Below, one piece after another: positions 13,935 to 15,773 of a stretch of 15,773 nt of DNA. Below the pieces are notes generated by a model. That model was given only the letters and a program-made list of their open reading frames with translations. It did not search any database and was not told the origin of the DNA. Origin of the DNA: Deltaproteobacteria bacterium (GTDB lineage Bacteria > Desulfobacterota > Desulfobacteria > Desulfobacterales > Desulfobacteraceae); assembly GCA_019314105.1 (NCBI GenBank), contig JAFCZY010000026.1, positions 1 through 15,773 of the forward strand, written 5' to 3'. Position 1 is the stretch's first letter. Each line of letters opens with the position of its first letter. The translations under genes and the position numbers were made by a program.

Positions 13935-15773
13935 ATGCGCAAATCATCCAGCCTGAAAGCAACGATAAAAGACCAATCCGGTGCAGGAAAGACAAAAATT
14001 GGAGAGATCCTTTCAAAAGAAGGCCAGATTACCAGTCTACAGCTAGATGAGGCGTTACGAATTCAACAAAAAACCAACGAGCGGCTTAGCAGCATCCTTT
14101 TAAACAAGGGGTTTATTGATCCTGATACGATCATCAATGTCCTGGGTCGAATTTATCATTATACGGTTGTCAGATTTTCCGATATTAAGCCTGACCCTAA
14201 CGCATTGAAGTTATTACCCTATGATGTGGCCAAGGCCGATTTGATATTTCCCCTTCAAATTAAAAAAGAAGACCTGACCATTACCATGGTTGAACCAACC
14301 AATACCGCTGTGGTTGAAGACCTTCAAAAAAAAACAGGTAAAACTATCCGGGTTTGTGTGTCTACTGAAAATGATGTGATTCAAGCCTTTCGCGATTTTT
14401 ATAAAATCAGTGATGACGAATATAAAAGTTTTCTTCATTTTGAAGAAGATGATGAAGATGATGAACCCGTCACCTCTGTTGATGATTTTGGTTCCCTGGT
14501 TTCTGCAGCGGCAGAAGGGATTGAAGTCGGGCCTGCTGATTTGGATGATTCTCAGGATGAATTCATGGCATCGGATGCACCGATTATCAAGCTTGTGAAT
14601 GGTATCCTGACCAAGGCCATTAGTGATGGGGTCAGTGATATTCATATCGAACCCTTTGAAAGATCTTTTCAGGTGAGATATCGGCTTGACGGCGCTATGT
14701 ATAAAGCCATGAATCTTCCGACTAGTATTAAAAATGCGGTTATTTCAAGGATTAAAATTCTGGCTGAACTTGATATTGCAGAAAGACGTCTTCCCCAGGA
14801 TGGAAGGATAAAACTACGATTCGGGAAAAAAAAATCCATTGATTTCAGGGTCTCAACCTTGCCAACACTTTTTGGCGAAAGTATTGTCATGCGGATACTG
14901 GATCAAAGTGCTTTGAATATTGATTTGACCAAACTGGGGTTTGATTCGAACATTTTTGATATTCTGAAAAGATCTATTGCACGACCCTATGGGCTTTTGT
15001 TGGTAACCGGGCCCACCGGAAGCGGGAAAACAACAACACTTTATTCCATACTGAATCGGTTAAATAAAGAGGATATTAAAATATTAACCGCAGAAGATCC
15101 GGTCGAATTTAATTTTAAAGGGATTAATCAGGTACCTGTAAAAGAAGAAATCGGTATGACCTATGCGGCAGCATTAAAAGCTTTTTTACGCCAAGACCCT
15201 GATATTATCATGGTGGGCGAAATCAGGGACATTGATACAGCTTCAATCGCAATTAAGGCGGCAATGACAGGTCATCTGGTCTTTGCAACCCTTCATACGA
15301 ATGATTGTCCGTCAACTATAGGACGTCTCATTGACATTGGTATTCCTTCATATATGCTGGCATCCGCGGTAACCATGGTTCTGTCCCAACGACTGGCCAG
15401 ACGGCTTTGTCCTGAATGTAAACAGATTGTTACAGGCTATAATTCAAAAGAACTTGAATTGAATGGATTTTCAAAAGATGAAATTAAGGATTTAAAAATA
15501 TATGGCCCGAAAGGCTGCGGCCATTGTAATGGAAGCGGATATAAGGGCAGGGTCGGGCTCTATGAATTGATGGAAGTCACTGATGAAGTTGGTAAAGCGA
15601 TTAGTGCTGCTGTGCCTGAAGATCAGCTCAGAAAAGTCGCCATGAAGGAAGGAATGGTTACCTTGCGTGATGCCGGGCTTGAAAAAATTAGAACCGCCGC
15701 GACATCGTTTGAGGAAGTATTAAAAAAGACCAATATTACCAAGGAGGCATTGCCAGCTTACCTTATTAACCCT
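13935..15773 (+). CDS. pilB: PilB/GspE-family assembly ATPase (3' end beyond window)
   Basis: These hexameric ATPases power type IV pilus extension or type II secretion at the inner-membrane base. The 613 codons present run off the window without a stop. Residues about 20-75 form an MshEN-like N-terminal domain (KIGEILSKEGQITSLQLDEA at 21-40); 76-155 complete the T2SSE N-domain; 168-212 are an acidic linker with EEDDEDDE. The motor has SDIHIEPFE (234-242), Walker A GPTGSGKT (359-366), the Asp box AEDPVE (386-391), Walker B DPDIIMVGEIRD (421-432) and the His box GHLVFATLHTND (446-457). A tetracysteine zinc site is C492, C495, C528, C531. Length and N-domain favour PilB over GspE, but no pilC or pilT is visible to settle it. 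AGGA (13921-13924) is the likely ribosome site. Confidence 0.9.
   Translation, partial: MRKSSSLKATIKDQSGAGKTKIGEILSKEGQITSLQLDEALRIQQKTNERLSSILLNKGFIDPDTIINVLGRIYHYTVVRFSDIKPDPNALKLLPYDVAKADLIFPLQIKKEDLTITMVEPTNTAVVEDLQKKTGKTIRVCVSTENDVIQAFRDFYKISDDEYKSFLHFEEDDEDDEPVTSVDDFGSLVSAAAEGIEVGPADLDDSQDEFMASDAPIIKLVNGILTKAISDGVSDIHIEPFERSFQVRYRLDGAMYKAMNLPTSIKNAVISRIKILAELDIAERRLPQDGRIKLRFGKKKSIDFRVSTLPTLFGESIVMRILDQSALNIDLTKLGFDSNIFDILKRSIARPYGLLLVTGPTGSGKTTTLYSILNRLNKEDIKILTAEDPVEFNFKGINQVPVKEEIGMTYAAALKAFLRQDPDIIMVGEIRDIDTASIAIKAAMTGHLVFATLHTNDCPSTIGRLIDIGIPSYMLASAVTMVLSQRLARRLCPECKQIVTGYNSKELELNGFSKDEIKDLKIYGPKGCGHCNGSGYKGRVGLYELMEVTDEVGKAISAAVPEDQLRKVAMKEGMVTLRDAGLEKIRTAATSFEEVLKKTNITKEALPAYLINP

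Noticed and set aside
1..15773. CRISPR array, tRNA or rRNA genes
   Set aside because: No regularly spaced repeats and no tRNA T-loop pattern or rRNA segment were found by eye on either strand.

Overview
This 15.8-kb window is bacterial, AT-rich and dense in housekeeping genes. The gene content fits an anaerobic Desulfobacterota (Desulfobacteraceae-like) chromosome. The signs are the order rpsF-rpsR-DUF2232-rplI-dnaB, a long HflX, a lone GlcD-type FAD oxidase and a PilB-type ATPase. This assignment is inferred from gene order and protein character, not from a database match.

Layout. Positions 1-1255 (minus) hold the start of uvrA preceded by pdxA. A 514-bp AT-rich gap separates pdxA from a plus-strand pair, a divergent dnaA (TTG start) and a directly abutting GlcD/D-lactate-dehydrogenase-type flavoprotein, ending at 4514. 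A small cysteine-motif ORF (4589-4810, minus) lies next. A long minus-strand operon follows, read from 10183 down to 4883: rpsF, rpsR, a DUF2232-type membrane protein, rplI, dnaB and hflX. It has a good promoter (10282-10310), a leader that looks like the S6:S18 autoregulatory element, and a perfect 36-bp palindrome just before dnaB. Positions 10321-11858 look accessory: two GC-richer repeat-bearing or unrecognised stretches flank an AT-rich promoter and a pair of overlapping small genes of unknown function. From 11859 a plus-strand group holds an ABC-F ATPase, a two-helix membrane miniprotein and a PilB/GspE-family ATPase that runs off the window end.

How the genes work together. The rpsF operon couples ribosomal proteins to the replicative helicase and a ribosome-associated GTPase, so translation and replication genes share one transcript. 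dnaA sits nearby, without dnaN. The main candidates for something new are: the DnaA, whose DNA-recognition motif and P-loop are altered; the two-gene accessory unit at 10931-11532, with an Rx6H motif and a palindrome-covered promoter; a JAMM-like N-terminal domain on HflX; and a hairpin that buries the only good Shine-Dalgarno upstream of dnaB.
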